Shown here: piece by piece, positions 36,477 through 45,866 of the stretch
Numbering within the stretch: position 1 is the first letter of the stretch
How the letters are laid out: each line of letters begins with the position of its first letter
From: Tolypothrix campylonemoides VB511288
Lineage (GTDB): Bacteria; Cyanobacteriota; Cyanobacteriia; Cyanobacteriales; Nostocaceae
Length of the DNA stretch: 64,000 bases
NCBI GenBank assembly: GCA_000828075.3
Contig: JXCB02000002.1
Span: forward strand, 1,366,248-1,430,247
Direction: 5' to 3'
The notes under the pieces: generated by a model
What the model was told of the DNA's origin: nothing
The model's database searches: none
Seen by the model: the letters and a program-made list of their open reading frames with translations, nothing else
Translations under genes and position numbers: made by a program

Positions 36477-37163
36477 TTATACAGAAGCACCAAAGCGGTA
36501 TCCTTTACCGTACACAGTATGAATTAATTGTGTTTCCCCAGCTTGTTCAATCTTGCGCCGCAGCAGACGAATTAATGCAGCAATGACATTGCTGCTAGGA
36601 GGTTCGTCATCTTTCCAGAGATATTGGAGAATCTGCGCGTGAGTAAGCAATTGTCCTGTATTTTCCATAAAATATTGCAAAAGTTGGCTTTCTTTTTCTG
36701 ATAAGTCGATAATCCTGCCTCCACGATAAGCGACTTGGTTTTCGCTATCGAGTTCTAAGTCCGCTACCGTAAGCCTTTGAGTTGTTGTACCGTAGCTTGG
36801 TGAACCGGAACGACGCAATAAAGCGCGAACTCGTGCGAGTAACTCCCGCAACTCAAAAGGTTTGACCAAATAGTCGTCCGCACCTGCATCCAAACCTTGT
36901 ACTCGGTCATCGAGAGTATCTTTAGCGGTAAGAAATAAGACGGGTGTGGTTTTGCCTTGGCGTCGTAATTCCTGACAAATTTCCAACCCGGTTTTACCAG
37001 GCAGCATCCAATCTAAAATCAGTAAGTCATAACTGCCGCCTTGTGCAAGTTGGCTACCACTTGTCCCATCATAAGCCGCATCAACGGTGTATCCCTCACG
37101 AGTTAGCAAGCGACTCAAAGGGTCTGTTAATTCAACTTCATCATCAACAACCAAAATTCGCAT
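36477..37163 (-). CDS. OmpR/PhoB-type response regulator
   Basis: This 228-aa regulator has a receiver domain with DDEVELTDP, the phospho-acceptor in LLILDWMLPGKTG and the Lys in YLVKPFELREL, followed by a winged-helix DNA-binding domain ending LIHTVYGKGYRFG. The acceptor is an Asp before Trp, a common cyanobacterial variant. It is divergent from hisG by 79 bp. No partner kinase is adjacent. Confidence 0.93.
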   Translation of the reverse strand: MRILVVDDEVELTDPLSRLLTREGYTVDAAYDGTSGSQLAQGGSYDLLILDWMLPGKTGLEICQELRRQGKTTPVLFLTAKDTLDDRVQGLDAGADDYLVKPFELRELLARVRALLRRSGSPSYGTTTQRLTVADLELDSENQVAYRGGRIIDLSEKESQLLQYFMENTGQLLTHAQILQYLWKDDEPPSSNVIAALIRLLRRKIEQAGETQLIHTVYGKGYRFGASV

Positions 37164-37242
37164 GGTTAGCCATTAGTTAGCCATCTGTACTTAGCTATCA
37201 GATATTATTATTTTGCTGATTGCTCAACGCTGACTGCTACTT

Positions 37243-37887
37243 ATGCTAACTGTTGCATTGCCGAAAGGGGAACTTCTTAAAAATAGCATCCGCATCTTAC
37301 AAGATGTGGGATTCGATTTTAGTGCTTTTTTGGACTCAAGTAACCGCCAACTTCAGATTTCCGACTCTAGCGGTAAAGCTAAAGGGCTGCTGGTGCGATC
37401 GCAAGATGTGCCAGTTTATGTGGAATATGGTCAGGCACAGCTCGGTATCGTCGGTTACGATGTGTTGCGGGAGAAAAAGCCGCAAGTCGCCCACCTGATT
37501 GATTTGCAGTTTGGACTTTGTCGAATGTCGGTGGCGGTAAAGCAATCAAGCCCTTACCGTTCGGCACTAGAATTACCAGCTCATGGTCGAGTCGCTTCTA
37601 AGTATGTCAATAGTGCGCGAGAATATTTCCACAACCTGGATTTACCTGTAGAAATTGTACCGCTATATGGTTCTGTGGAATTAGGTCCGATTACGGGAAT
37701 GTCAGAGGCGATTGTGGATTTGGTTTCCACAGGGCGAACCTTGCGCGAGAATGGTTTGCTTGAGATTGAAACTTTGTTTGAAAGTACGGCAAGATTGATT
37801 GCCCATCCTTTGAGTTATCGGTTGAACACGGGTAATTTGCTTGGATGCGTTGAGCAACTGCGCTCAACAGTTCTGTCTACAGTTTAA
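37243..37887 (+). CDS. hisG: ATP phosphoribosyltransferase, short form (HisG-S)
   Basis: This 214-aa enzyme starts histidine synthesis by joining ATP and [14 protein letters not shown] at the start and the PRPP-binding segment [18 protein letters not shown] are clear. It is the short form without the C-terminal regulatory domain, so it should need HisZ, which is not in the window. Length is typical. Confidence 0.95.
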   Translation: MLTVALPKGELLKNSIRILQDVGFDFSAFLDSSNRQLQISDSSGKAKGLLVRSQDVPVYVEYGQAQLGIVGYDVLREKKPQVAHLIDLQFGLCRMSVAVKQSSPYRSALELPAHGRVASKYVNSAREYFHNLDLPVEIVPLYGSVELGPITGMSEAIVDLVSTGRTLRENGLLEIETLFESTARLIAHPLSYRLNTGNLLGCVEQLRSTVLSTV

Positions 37888-37988
37888 ATCTAATGCAGCG
37901 GGCGTTTCCAAAACGAACGCTCTTGTTTTATGAGCCACGCGTTAAAGTAGTGTCATTTGCAGTGTTCTAACAAGTCAACGCCCCTAAG

Positions 37989-38012
37989 GGCGCTGTTCCT
38001 TGCCCAATCACG
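37989..38012. repeat. 24-bp dispersed repeat, copy 1
   Basis: The 24-bp sequence beginning GGCGCTGTTCC and ending CAATCACG recurs exactly at 62133-62156. The 405-bp gap between hisG and the kinase contains this, the palindrome at 38046 and AT-rich sequence; I see no gene. Confidence 0.8.
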
Positions 38013-38045
38013 TTATCCTGGCAATAGTTACAGCAATGGGTTACA

Positions 38046-38078
38046 AGATCCCCGACTTCTTAAAGAAGTCGGGGATCT
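38046..38078. repeat. 33-bp palindromic repeat, copy 2
   Basis: Arms AGATCCCCGACTTCTT and AAGAAGTCGGGGATCT flank one A. Compared with the copy at 26484, both arms have changed at the matching position (T-A to C-G), so pairing has been kept. Confidence 0.9.
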
Positions 38079-38293
38079 GACCCCTAGTTGTCTACACAGT
38101 GTAGTAGTCTCCACTAAGAACTGTTACAAAACTCAAGCTACTCTTATAAAAGTGGTATATTGCATCTACCCAAAGTAGTATAAAATATAAGAAGTATCAA
38201 CATAAACTCATCATAAACTACCTTTTTTACTAAGAAAAAGAGCAAAGTATTAAGAAATTATTAAGTAACTTTAAAAAGTTTTAAGAAATATTT

Positions 38294-40819
38294 ATGTTAG
38301 CGCTCATGACTCATGACGAAGCGGCGAGGCTTGAAGCCCTCCGGCAGTACCGAATTCTTGACACTGAACCCGAAGAACCCTACAACAATATTGCCCAGTT
38401 AGCTGCCTACATTTGTGGGACTCCCATAGTCCTGGTCAATTTTATTGATGAAAACCGCCAGTGGTTTAAGGCAAAAATAGGTTTGGATGTTTCAGAAATG
38501 CCCCGTAGCGTCGGATTGTCTTACCTTTGCCAGGAACGACAGGATGTAGTGGTCATTTCTGATACTTGGGTTGATGAACGCTTCGCCAAGAATTCGGTGG
38601 TTGTGTCATATCCATATGTGCGGTTTTATGCAGGTGTACCCCTAATTACCCCAAACGGAGATATGGTGGGGACTCTTTGCGCTATTGACCAAGTGCCACG
38701 CCAACTCAGCGACAAACAAGTGGAAGCGCTTGTAGCACTAGCCCGCCAGGTAATTAGCGAACTCGAGCTTCGGCGTAATTTAGCTGAGGTATCGCGTGTT
38801 GCCGAGGACCTCAAGCGTACGGAGGCGAAACTGGCACACAGCGAAAACCTTCTCCGTACAATCATTGAGTCAGAACCAGAGTGTGTAAAACTGCTTGCTA
38901 AAGATGGCACAGTACTGGAAATGAATCCGGCTGGACTGGCGATGGTTGAAGCTGATTCGCTTGAACAAGTCCAGGGACAATGCGTTTATCCCATAATCGC
39001 TGCTGAGCATCGCCAAGATTATATAGCACTGATCCAGAGGGTTTTCCAAGGCGAATCGGGGGTGCTGGAGTTTGAAATTGTTGGACTGAAAGGCACTCGT
39101 CGCTGGTTGGAAACCCACGCTGTTCCCCTGCGTGATTCTGAGAGAGAAATTATTGCTTTGCTAGCAGTGACGCGTGACATCACTGAACGCAAGCGAACTG
39201 AAGCATCTTTGCGCGAGAGCGAACAACGTTTGAAGCTGGCATTGCACACAGCTAAACTCGGTTCCTGGGAGCTAGATCTGAAAACGGGCGAGTTATCTTC
39301 CTCCAACGAGGGTAAGGCAAACTTTGGTCTACCCGCTGAAGCTGAGTTTTCTTACACTGCGTATGAACACATTCATCCTGGCGATCGCGCCTACGTCCAA
39401 GAGTCTGTGCAACAAGCTTTAGAGCAACGCAAAGATTATGAAGCAGAGTACCGGATTATCTGGTCGGATGATAGCGTTCATTGGGTACTGGCACGAGGTA
39501 CTGGAATTTACGATGCTGATGGAAATCCGACTCGGATGATTGGTGTTACGCTTGACATCACTGAGCGCAAGCAAGCAGAAGAAGAATCAAAGCGTCAAAG
39601 CAAGCGTTCTCAACTGTTTACCGAAATTACCCTCAAAATTCGTCAATCTTTACAACTTGAGACAATTCTCCAAACTGCAGTCACCGAAGTCCAAAAACTC
39701 CTGCACGCTGATCGAGTTCTGATCTTTCGGCGGTGGGGAGATGGTTCGGGAACTGTGGTGCAAGAGGCAGTGCTGCCAGGTTTTCCTGTAGTCTTGGGAA
39801 AAGATCTCCTCGACCCTTGCTTTGAAAGAGACTATCAAGAACCTTATCGTCAAGGAAGAGTCAGTGCGATCGCCAATCTGGAAACAGCAAACATTCAACT
39901 TTGCCATAAAGAATTTCTTGCACAGTTTGGTGTCAAAGCTAACTTGGTAGTACCGATTCTGCAAAGGGACAACTTGTGGGGTTTGCTGATTGCTCATCAA
40001 TGTGAGCGTCCCCGAAATTGGAACACCGCAGAAATTGAGTTGTTGCAACAGTTGGCAAACCAAATAGGCATCGCCTTATCTCAAGCGCAACTTTTGGAAC
40101 AAGAAACCCGCCAACGTCAGGAACTGGCTCGTTCCAATGCGGAATTAGAACAATTTGCCTACGTTGCTTCTCATGACTTGCAAGAACCGTTGCGAATGGT
40201 GGGGAGTTACTTGCAGCTTTTGGAGCGACGATACAAAGACAAGCTTGATGATCGGGCGAATGAGTTTATCGACTACGCTGTAGACGGAGCACGCCGGATG
40301 CAGACACTGATCAATGACTTGTTGAGCTATTCGCGTGTCAGCACTAGGGGTCAGCCCTTTCAACGAGTTGATTGTAATGCTGTCCTCAACAACGCTCTCG
40401 CCAATCTCAAATTTGCTATTGAAGAAAGCGGCGCAGTCATCACCCGCGATACTTTGCCGGAAGTGATGGCGGATGCTACGCAACTGTCGCAGTTGTTTCA
40501 GAACTTGATTGCTAATGCTATCAAATTCAAGAGCGAACAACCGCCCCAAATCCATATTGAGGTTGAACGCACAGAGGAACAATGGCGATTTGCAGTGCGC
40601 GATAATGGTATTGGCATCGAACCTCAATATGCGGAGCGCATTTTTATAATTTTTCAGCGGTTGCACACCAGAGATAAGTACCCCGGTACTGGCATCGGCT
40701 TGGCAATATGTAAGAAAATTGTGGAACGGCACGGTGGAAACATCTGGATTGAGTCGCAACCGCAACATGGTGCAACTTTCTTCTTTACAATTCCTGATCG
40801 AGCCGCAAACCAATTGTGA
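38294..40819 (+). CDS. Cyanobacteriochrome-type sensor histidine kinase
   Basis: Domains of the 841-aa kinase in order are: GAF (about 20-160), PAS (190-300), PAS (310-425), a second GAF (about 440-610), HisKA with phospho-His in [12 protein letters not shown], and HATPase with DNGIGI and GTGIGLAI. The second GAF looks like a bilin-binding cyanobacteriochrome domain. Cys537-His538 in [12 protein letters not shown] is the canonical chromophore-binding pair, Asp507-Pro-Cys509-Phe is a DXCF motif with the second Cys, and ANLVVPIL and [10 protein letters not shown] follow. DXCF domains usually sense blue to green light with phycoviolobilin. There is no membrane segment. The receiver gene overlaps its stop codon region, as in phytochrome-Rcp1 pairs. 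Confidence 0.85.
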   Translation: MLALMTHDEAARLEALRQYRILDTEPEEPYNNIAQLAAYICGTPIVLVNFIDENRQWFKAKIGLDVSEMPRSVGLSYLCQERQDVVVISDTWVDERFAKNSVVVSYPYVRFYAGVPLITPNGDMVGTLCAIDQVPRQLSDKQVEALVALARQVISELELRRNLAEVSRVAEDLKRTEAKLAHSENLLRTIIESEPECVKLLAKDGTVLEMNPAGLAMVEADSLEQVQGQCVYPIIAAEHRQDYIALIQRVFQGESGVLEFEIVGLKGTRRWLETHAVPLRDSEREIIALLAVTRDITERKRTEASLRESEQRLKLALHTAKLGSWELDLKTGELSSSNEGKANFGLPAEAEFSYTAYEHIHPGDRAYVQESVQQALEQRKDYEAEYRIIWSDDSVHWVLARGTGIYDADGNPTRMIGVTLDITERKQAEEESKRQSKRSQLFTEITLKIRQSLQLETILQTAVTEVQKLLHADRVLIFRRWGDGSGTVVQEAVLPGFPVVLGKDLLDPCFERDYQEPYRQGRVSAIANLETANIQLCHKEFLAQFGVKANLVVPILQRDNLWGLLIAHQCERPRNWNTAEIELLQQLANQIGIALSQAQLLEQETRQRQELARSNAELEQFAYVASHDLQEPLRMVGSYLQLLERRYKDKLDDRANEFIDYAVDGARRMQTLINDLLSYSRVSTRGQPFQRVDCNAVLNNALANLKFAIEESGAVITRDTLPEVMADATQLSQLFQNLIANAIKFKSEQPPQIHIEVERTEEQWRFAVRDNGIGIEPQYAERIFIIFQRLHTRDKYPGTGIGLAICKKIVERHGGNIWIESQPQHGATFFFTIPDRAANQL

Positions 40820-40833
40820 ACTTTGAAGTGATT

Positions 40834-41259
40834 ATGCCTATTGAGGTTTTGCTAGTAGAAGACAACCCTGGCGATGTGGAGTTAACCCGCATAGCCCTAG
40901 AAGATAGCAAAATCTCCGTGAATTTGAATGTAGCGGTTGATGGCGTAGAGGCTATGGCGTTCTTACATAAACAGGCAAATTATGCTAATATGCCTACCCC
41001 CGATATTATCCTGCTTGATTTCAATCTGCCTAGAAAAGACGGGCGAGAGGTGCTGGCAGAAATCAAAGCAGATAAAATCCTCAAGCGCATTCCTGTGGTT
41101 GTTTTAACAACATCTGGAGCTGAGGAAGATATCCTCAGAGCTTACAGCCTCTGTGCCAACTGCTATATCACTAAACCTGTTGACTTCGATCAGTTTGTCA
41201 AAATTGTACATTCTATAGAAAACTTTTGGTTCACTGTTGTCAAGCTACCACAGGAGTGA
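40834..41259 (+). CDS. Rcp1-like single-domain response regulator
   Basis: This is a receiver domain alone, 141 aa from ATG 40834. It has VEDNPGD at the start, the acceptor Asp in IILLDFNLPRKDG, TTSG and the Lys in CYITKPVDFDQF. It belongs to the Rcp1 group, which takes phosphate from phytochrome-type kinases. A GTG at 40816 overlaps the kinase stop codon and could also be used. The octanucleotide array begins at its stop codon. Confidence 0.92.
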   Translation: MPIEVLLVEDNPGDVELTRIALEDSKISVNLNVAVDGVEAMAFLHKQANYANMPTPDIILLDFNLPRKDGREVLAEIKADKILKRIPVVVLTTSGAEEDILRAYSLCANCYITKPVDFDQFVKIVHSIENFWFTVVKLPQE

Positions 41260-41372
41260 GGGAGTGGGGGAGTGGGAGTGAGGGAGTGAGGGAGTGAGGG
41301 AGTGGGAGTGAGGGAGTGAGGGAGTGAGGGAGTGAGGGAGTGAGGGAGTGAGGGAGTGAGGGAGTGAGGGAG
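41257..41372. repeat. Octanucleotide tandem array (GTGAGGGA type)
   Basis: About 115 bp consists of near-perfect 8-bp units GTGAGGGA with occasional GTGGGA or GTGGGGGA variants. It starts at the TGA stop codon of the receiver gene. Units of the kind ATGACTAATGACAA follow up to 41431. It is the reverse complement of the array at 6881-7000. It may form a purine-only RNA in the middle of the signalling operon. Confidence 0.92.
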
Positions 41373-41439
41373 AAACTAATGACTAATGACTAATGACAAT
41401 GACAAATGACTAATGACAAATGACCAATGACTAAAAATA

Positions 41440-43686
41440 ATGAAAATTTTATTAGTGGAAGATAATCCGGGTGATGTTCGGCTGTTGCAGGAGTTTTTAT
41501 GGGATGTTACCTCTGTAAAGCTTCATCTGAAGCAGGCGCAGCAATTAGAAGAGGCGCTGCAGTTTTTGGAGCAAGAAAGGTTTGATGTCATTCTGCTAGA
41601 CCTTTTACTTCCGGATAGCGAGGGACTAGAAACGTTTATCAAAATCCATCATCAGGCTCCTACTATTCCCATTATCGTATTAACAGGTTTTGATGATGAT
41701 ACCTTGGCGACTAGGGCAATGCAAGAAGGCGCTCAAGATTATTTGGTCAAGGGACAGGTGAATGGTGACTTACTGGTGCGCTCAATGCGTTATGCTATTG
41801 AGCGTCAGCGAACCGAGGAAGCTTTGCGACAGAGTGAGGAGCGATTTCGGGTTGCTCTCAAGAACTCTCCTATCTTTGTTTTTAATCAAGATAAGGAGTT
41901 ACGCTACACCTGGATATATAATCCAGGTTTTGGGGTGACGGCACAAGAGATATTAGGCAAGCGAGACAGCGATTTTATTTGTGCTGAAGATGCAGAGCGT
42001 TTAACCAGTATTAAGCGTCGTGTACTTACCACGGGTATAGGAACGAGAGAGGAAGTTTCTATTACAACGGCTCTTGGGACGCGGTATTACGATTTAACTG
42101 TAGAGCCATTGCAGAATGAGTCGCAGGAAGTTGTAGGCATCACCTGCGCGAGCATCGATATTAGTGAGCGCAAACTTGCTGAAGAAAAAATCCGCCAACA
42201 AGCAGCTTTACTTGATATTACCACTGATGCGATTATTGTGCGAGATTTAGAAAATCGCATCTTATTCTGGAACAAAAGTGCAGAAAATTTGTACGGTTGG
42301 CAGGCTCAAGAGGTATTTGGCAAAAATGCCAACAAGCTTTTGTACAAGGAAGTACCACCAGAAGTGGAAGCAGCTCTTGCAACGGTTATTAGCAAAGGTC
42401 AGTGGCAAGGCGAGGTAAGTAAAGTTACTAAAAGTCGTAAGGAAATTCTCGTACAAACCCGTTGGACATTAGTCTGTGATGAACGAGGAAAGCCCTTATC
42501 CATCCTCAGCGTTGATACAGATATCACCCAGAAAAAACTCTTGGAATCACAATTGTTCCGCGCCCAACGCTTGGAAAGTATTGGTACCTTAGCTAGTGGT
42601 ATTGCCCACGACCTGAACAACATCCTGACGCCAATTTTAGCAGTGGCTCAATTGTTACCCCTGAAATTCCCTGACGTGTACGAGCAAGATAAGCACCTGC
42701 TGGAAATACTAGAAAACAGCGCCAAACGTGGAGCAGACTTAGTTAAGCAGGTTTTGTCATTTGCGCGAGGCGTGGAAGGGAAGCGCATGGCTTTACAACT
42801 CAAACACCTAATCCGCGAAGTGGTGAAGATTCTCAAAGAGACGTTCCCTAAATCTGTTGAAGTTTATATTGACATAGCTTCAAATTTGTGGTTGGTTTCT
42901 GGAGATAGTACACAGCTTCATCAGGTGCTGATGAACCTTTGTGTCAACGCCCGCGATGCTATGCCCAATGGCGGAACTTTAAGTATTCGTGCCGAAAATC
43001 TGTTTATTGATGAAAACTATGCGCGGATGCACTTAGAAGCCAAAACCGGACCGTACACTGTAACGACTGTTTCGGATACTGGAGTTGGCATTCCTCGTGA
43101 AGTTTTAGACAGAATTTTCGAGCCATTTTTCACAACTAAAGAACAAGGTAAAGGCACAGGGTTAGGTCTTTCCACTGTTATTGGTATTGTCAAAAGTCAT
43201 GGTGGTTTTGTCAATGTTTATAGTGAAGTAGGATCTGGCACGAGTTTTAAGATTTACTTACCAGCAGTGCAAGAAATGGAAGCACAGCCAGCAGAGGAAG
43301 TGGAGATTCTGGGGGGACATGGAGAATTGATTCTGGTTGTGGATGATGAACCCTCAATTCAAGAAATTACCAAAGCTTCTTTAGAAACATACAATTACAA
43401 AATTCTTACTGCTCATGATGGCATTGAGGCGATCGCCGCCTACGCCCAACATAAGCACGAAATTAGTGCTGTGTTGATTGATATGATGCTACCTGCTTTA
43501 GATGGTTTAACTGCGATGCGTACTTTGCAAAAAATCAACCCACAAGTCAAAATTATTGCTTCTAGCGGGCTGATATCTAGCAGTAAACTGGCAGCAGTTA
43601 TGGACAGTGGTGTCAAAACATTTTTGTCGAAGCCTTACACGCTCAAGGAATTATTGCACACTTTACAGGTAGTTCTGAGTGAATAA
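41440..43686 (+). CDS. Hybrid sensor kinase (REC-PAS-PAS-HisKA-HATPase-REC)
   Basis: The 748-aa protein begins with a receiver domain ([11 protein letters not shown]; acceptor in [13 protein letters not shown]). Two PAS domains follow (about 130-260 and 260-385), then HisKA with the His in [11 protein letters not shown], HATPase with [10 protein letters not shown] and [11 protein letters not shown], and a C-terminal receiver (VVDDEPS; acceptor in [13 protein letters not shown]). All key residues are present. It lies 180 bp downstream of the Rcp1-like gene on the same strand, so it may take its signal from the light-sensing pair. There is no membrane segment. Confidence 0.92.
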   Translation: MKILLVEDNPGDVRLLQEFLWDVTSVKLHLKQAQQLEEALQFLEQERFDVILLDLLLPDSEGLETFIKIHHQAPTIPIIVLTGFDDDTLATRAMQEGAQDYLVKGQVNGDLLVRSMRYAIERQRTEEALRQSEERFRVALKNSPIFVFNQDKELRYTWIYNPGFGVTAQEILGKRDSDFICAEDAERLTSIKRRVLTTGIGTREEVSITTALGTRYYDLTVEPLQNESQEVVGITCASIDISERKLAEEKIRQQAALLDITTDAIIVRDLENRILFWNKSAENLYGWQAQEVFGKNANKLLYKEVPPEVEAALATVISKGQWQGEVSKVTKSRKEILVQTRWTLVCDERGKPLSILSVDTDITQKKLLESQLFRAQRLESIGTLASGIAHDLNNILTPILAVAQLLPLKFPDVYEQDKHLLEILENSAKRGADLVKQVLSFARGVEGKRMALQLKHLIREVVKILKETFPKSVEVYIDIASNLWLVSGDSTQLHQVLMNLCVNARDAMPNGGTLSIRAENLFIDENYARMHLEAKTGPYTVTTVSDTGVGIPREVLDRIFEPFFTTKEQGKGTGLGLSTVIGIVKSHGGFVNVYSEVGSGTSFKIYLPAVQEMEAQPAEEVEILGGHGELILVVDDEPSIQEITKASLETYNYKILTAHDGIEAIAAYAQHKHEISAVLIDMMLPALDGLTAMRTLQKINPQVKIIASSGLISSSKLAAVMDSGVKTFLSKPYTLKELLHTLQVVLSE

Positions 43687-43828
43687 AAAGTATGGTTGAC
43701 GCCTTGTGTGAAGATATCAAAATTCAAAAGTGAACTCCCACGTTATAGCTATTGAGCGTGGTGTGGGTTACAGGTTTAACAGTAGACGGAAAGCACAGAA
43801 GACTTGCTCTTTGCAAGCACTGTTTTCC

Positions 43829-44545
43829 CTAGTCGAAAGGCGTCTGGAATCCAGCAAATTCCTTCAAGTAGGCGAGAATAGAAGTGCCATTTTCATCTTG
43901 AGAAACCTGATTATTAAGCAGCAGGTTGACAACCCCTCCTTCGCCACGCAAATGAGCAGCTGCAAGAATTCCGGATGTGGTGATGACTACTCCTCCTCGT
44001 TGTTGTCCGATAAATTCTTTTATGGAACGTCCATTAAGTTGATTTTTGATCAGGTTCCACTTGTATTCAAAAGCCTCTTTAATAGCTATGTCTTGCACAT
44101 TGTTCTTATTATTAAGGAAATCTTGCTTACTATTAATTCCATTTTTTCCTGTCCATCTCCCCTGCCAATTGTTCTTAGCGACACCATTTCCTCCACCGAT
44201 ATAGGGATTAGGGGTGTCATAATAGCCAAGGTCTTTCAGTAAGGCTTCTCCGAATTGGTACTTGCCTATAAAACCCAACTGGTTCTCAATGTTAGTAGGT
44301 GGATTTTGTTGTCCTGTTTCCCTTCTTGCAAGTGCTGTCAAAAAGTCTTCGTAACTTCCCCTAACCCCATTCTGCTTTGTTTGTGCGACATAATCGCTTT
44401 TGTTGAAGACACTGTTAGCGTAGCTAGATACGTTGGTGAAAAATGATGTAGTTAAAAGTGAACACGTTACTAGTCCTACAGCAGAAAGTTTCTTGATTTT
44501 AGGACTTACGCATTGAGAAAATTTTGATTGTGTGGGATTTGCCAT
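43829..44545 (-). CDS. Secreted lysozyme-like protein
   Basis: This 238-aa protein has a Sec signal peptide (basic start, LSAVGLVTCSLLTTSFF, probable cut after SYA near residue 43). The mature part contains a Glu in ALARRETG, then GFIGKYQFGEALLKDLGYY and ILAAAHLRGEGGV, a pattern seen in lysozyme-like muramidases and lytic transglycosylases. It probably cuts peptidoglycan in the periplasm or outside, but catalysis is inferred from these motifs. It is convergent with the hybrid kinase. Confidence 0.6.
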   Translation of the reverse strand: MANPTQSKFSQCVSPKIKKLSAVGLVTCSLLTTSFFTNVSSYANSVFNKSDYVAQTKQNGVRGSYEDFLTALARRETGQQNPPTNIENQLGFIGKYQFGEALLKDLGYYDTPNPYIGGGNGVAKNNWQGRWTGKNGINSKQDFLNNKNNVQDIAIKEAFEYKWNLIKNQLNGRSIKEFIGQQRGGVVITTSGILAAAHLRGEGGVVNLLLNNQVSQDENGTSILAYLKEFAGFQTPFD

Positions 44546-44724
44546 AGTAGACAGAAATCACGTCAACTTAATAGAGTTTTGAACTAGCGAGGATATAAAC
44601 CCTCCTTCTACTTCTTATATAGGTATAAGTGAAATCAACTTATGCACGCTCCGGAAGATGGAACGTGGATTGTAGATAGCTGAAAAATTTTGCTGCCCTC
44701 ACGAGTGAACTTTAATTATCAGAC

Positions 44725-45240
44725 CTACTTATCATCTGATTGCCATTCTGTGCGTGATATGGCGTAATACATGACATCATAACCGTAGTAGCGAGCATTC
44801 TTTTGATACTTCATTCCGACTTTTTGAATCACACGTATTGAAGCAATGTTTTGTGGTATGGCAATAGCGACAATTTTATCTAGCTTGACTTCCAAAAACC
44901 CATACTTCAAACTGGCACGCGATGCTTCTGTCGCAATTCCCATGTTCCAATAAGACTTGTCAAACACATAGCCAAGTTCAACTTCCGGGGTATTTTGCAA
45001 GAAACCAAGCCCGCAACGACCAATCATTTTACCACTGTCTTTGTGAATGACTGCCCACATTCCAAAGTTCTGTTCTTGCCACTGTTTGATATGTTTGAAC
45101 AAGCTTGTTTGCGTTTGTTCTTTTGTTCTTGGCGATAGATATCTCATGACTTCTGGATCGCTGTAGAGGCGAAACAAGTCATCAAAATCGTTCGGGGTAA
45201 AGTGTCTTAACCGTAGCCGTGCGGTTTCAATTTCAGGCAT
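44725..45240 (-). CDS. GNAT acetyltransferase, RimJ/RimL type (second of tandem pair)
   Basis: This 171-aa protein starts ETARLRLRHFTPNDFDDLFR and has GRCGLGFL, ELGYVFDKSYWNMGIATEAS and NIASIRVIQKVGMKY, the full pattern of RimJ/RimL-like N-acetyltransferases. Its start overlaps the stop region of the upstream paralog by 8 bp. The two proteins share the same block order, so they come from a tandem duplication. The substrate is unknown. Confidence 0.88.
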   Translation of the reverse strand: MPEIETARLRLRHFTPNDFDDLFRLYSDPEVMRYLSPRTKEQTQTSLFKHIKQWQEQNFGMWAVIHKDSGKMIGRCGLGFLQNTPEVELGYVFDKSYWNMGIATEASRASLKYGFLEVKLDKIVAIAIPQNIASIRVIQKVGMKYQKNARYYGYDVMYYAISRTEWQSDDK

Positions 45241-45787
45241 TTTCTAAAATGTAAGGGGAATTATCGGGTTGCCAGGCTTTTCGCGTAAGGGCATAGTACA
45301 CCACATCTAAGTTGTAGAAGTAGGCATCTTTTTCATACTTCAACCCTGCTTTCTCCATCACACGCCGCGAAGCCAAATGTTCTGGTGCGGTGATGGCAAC
45401 AATTTTATCTAGCTTGACTTCCTCAAAACCATATCTCAGGCTTGCTTTTGTCGCTTCCGTAGCAATGCCTTGATTCCAGTAACCTTGATCCAACCGATAG
45501 AGGACTTCAACTTCTGGGCTGTTTGGTAAAAAATTTAATCCGCAATGACCGAGCAATTTACTAGTTGCCTTGTCAACAACAGCCCAAACCCCAAAGCCGT
45601 GCTGCTTCCAATGCTGGATAAAAAACTCTAAAATTTCCTGAGTAACTTGTTTGACCTTTTCTTTTGGAATTGGTCCTCTAGGTGAGTATTTCATCACTTC
45701 TGGATTGCTGAGAATCACACCGAGTTCTTCCAAATCGTCTTGGGTGTAAGGTTTAAGCCACAACCGTGCGGTTTCAATCTGTGGCAT
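45233..45787 (-). CDS. GNAT acetyltransferase, RimJ/RimL type (first of tandem pair)
   Basis: This 184-aa protein starts ETARLWLKPYTQDDLEELGV and has GHCGLNFLPNSPEVEVLY, YWNQGIATEATKASLRYGF and HLASRRVMEKAGLKYEKD. It is the paralog of the gene just downstream, from which it differs mainly in the N-terminal third. It may acetylate protein N-termini or small amines. It is divergent from the ABC exporter. Confidence 0.88.
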   Translation of the reverse strand: MPQIETARLWLKPYTQDDLEELGVILSNPEVMKYSPRGPIPKEKVKQVTQEILEFFIQHWKQHGFGVWAVVDKATSKLLGHCGLNFLPNSPEVEVLYRLDQGYWNQGIATEATKASLRYGFEEVKLDKIVAITAPEHLASRRVMEKAGLKYEKDAYFYNLDVVYYALTRKAWQPDNSPYILENA

Positions 45788-45866
45788 GGTGTCAAGGTAG
45801 GAATGGAAACACTACATTAGGAAGATGTGCTTTTTGTGTTGTAAAAATTAATATAATGCTCTTATT

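Noticed and set aside
41257-41372. Regular array considered as CRISPR
   Set aside because: The units are 8 bp and contiguous, without spacers, and no cas genes are in the window.
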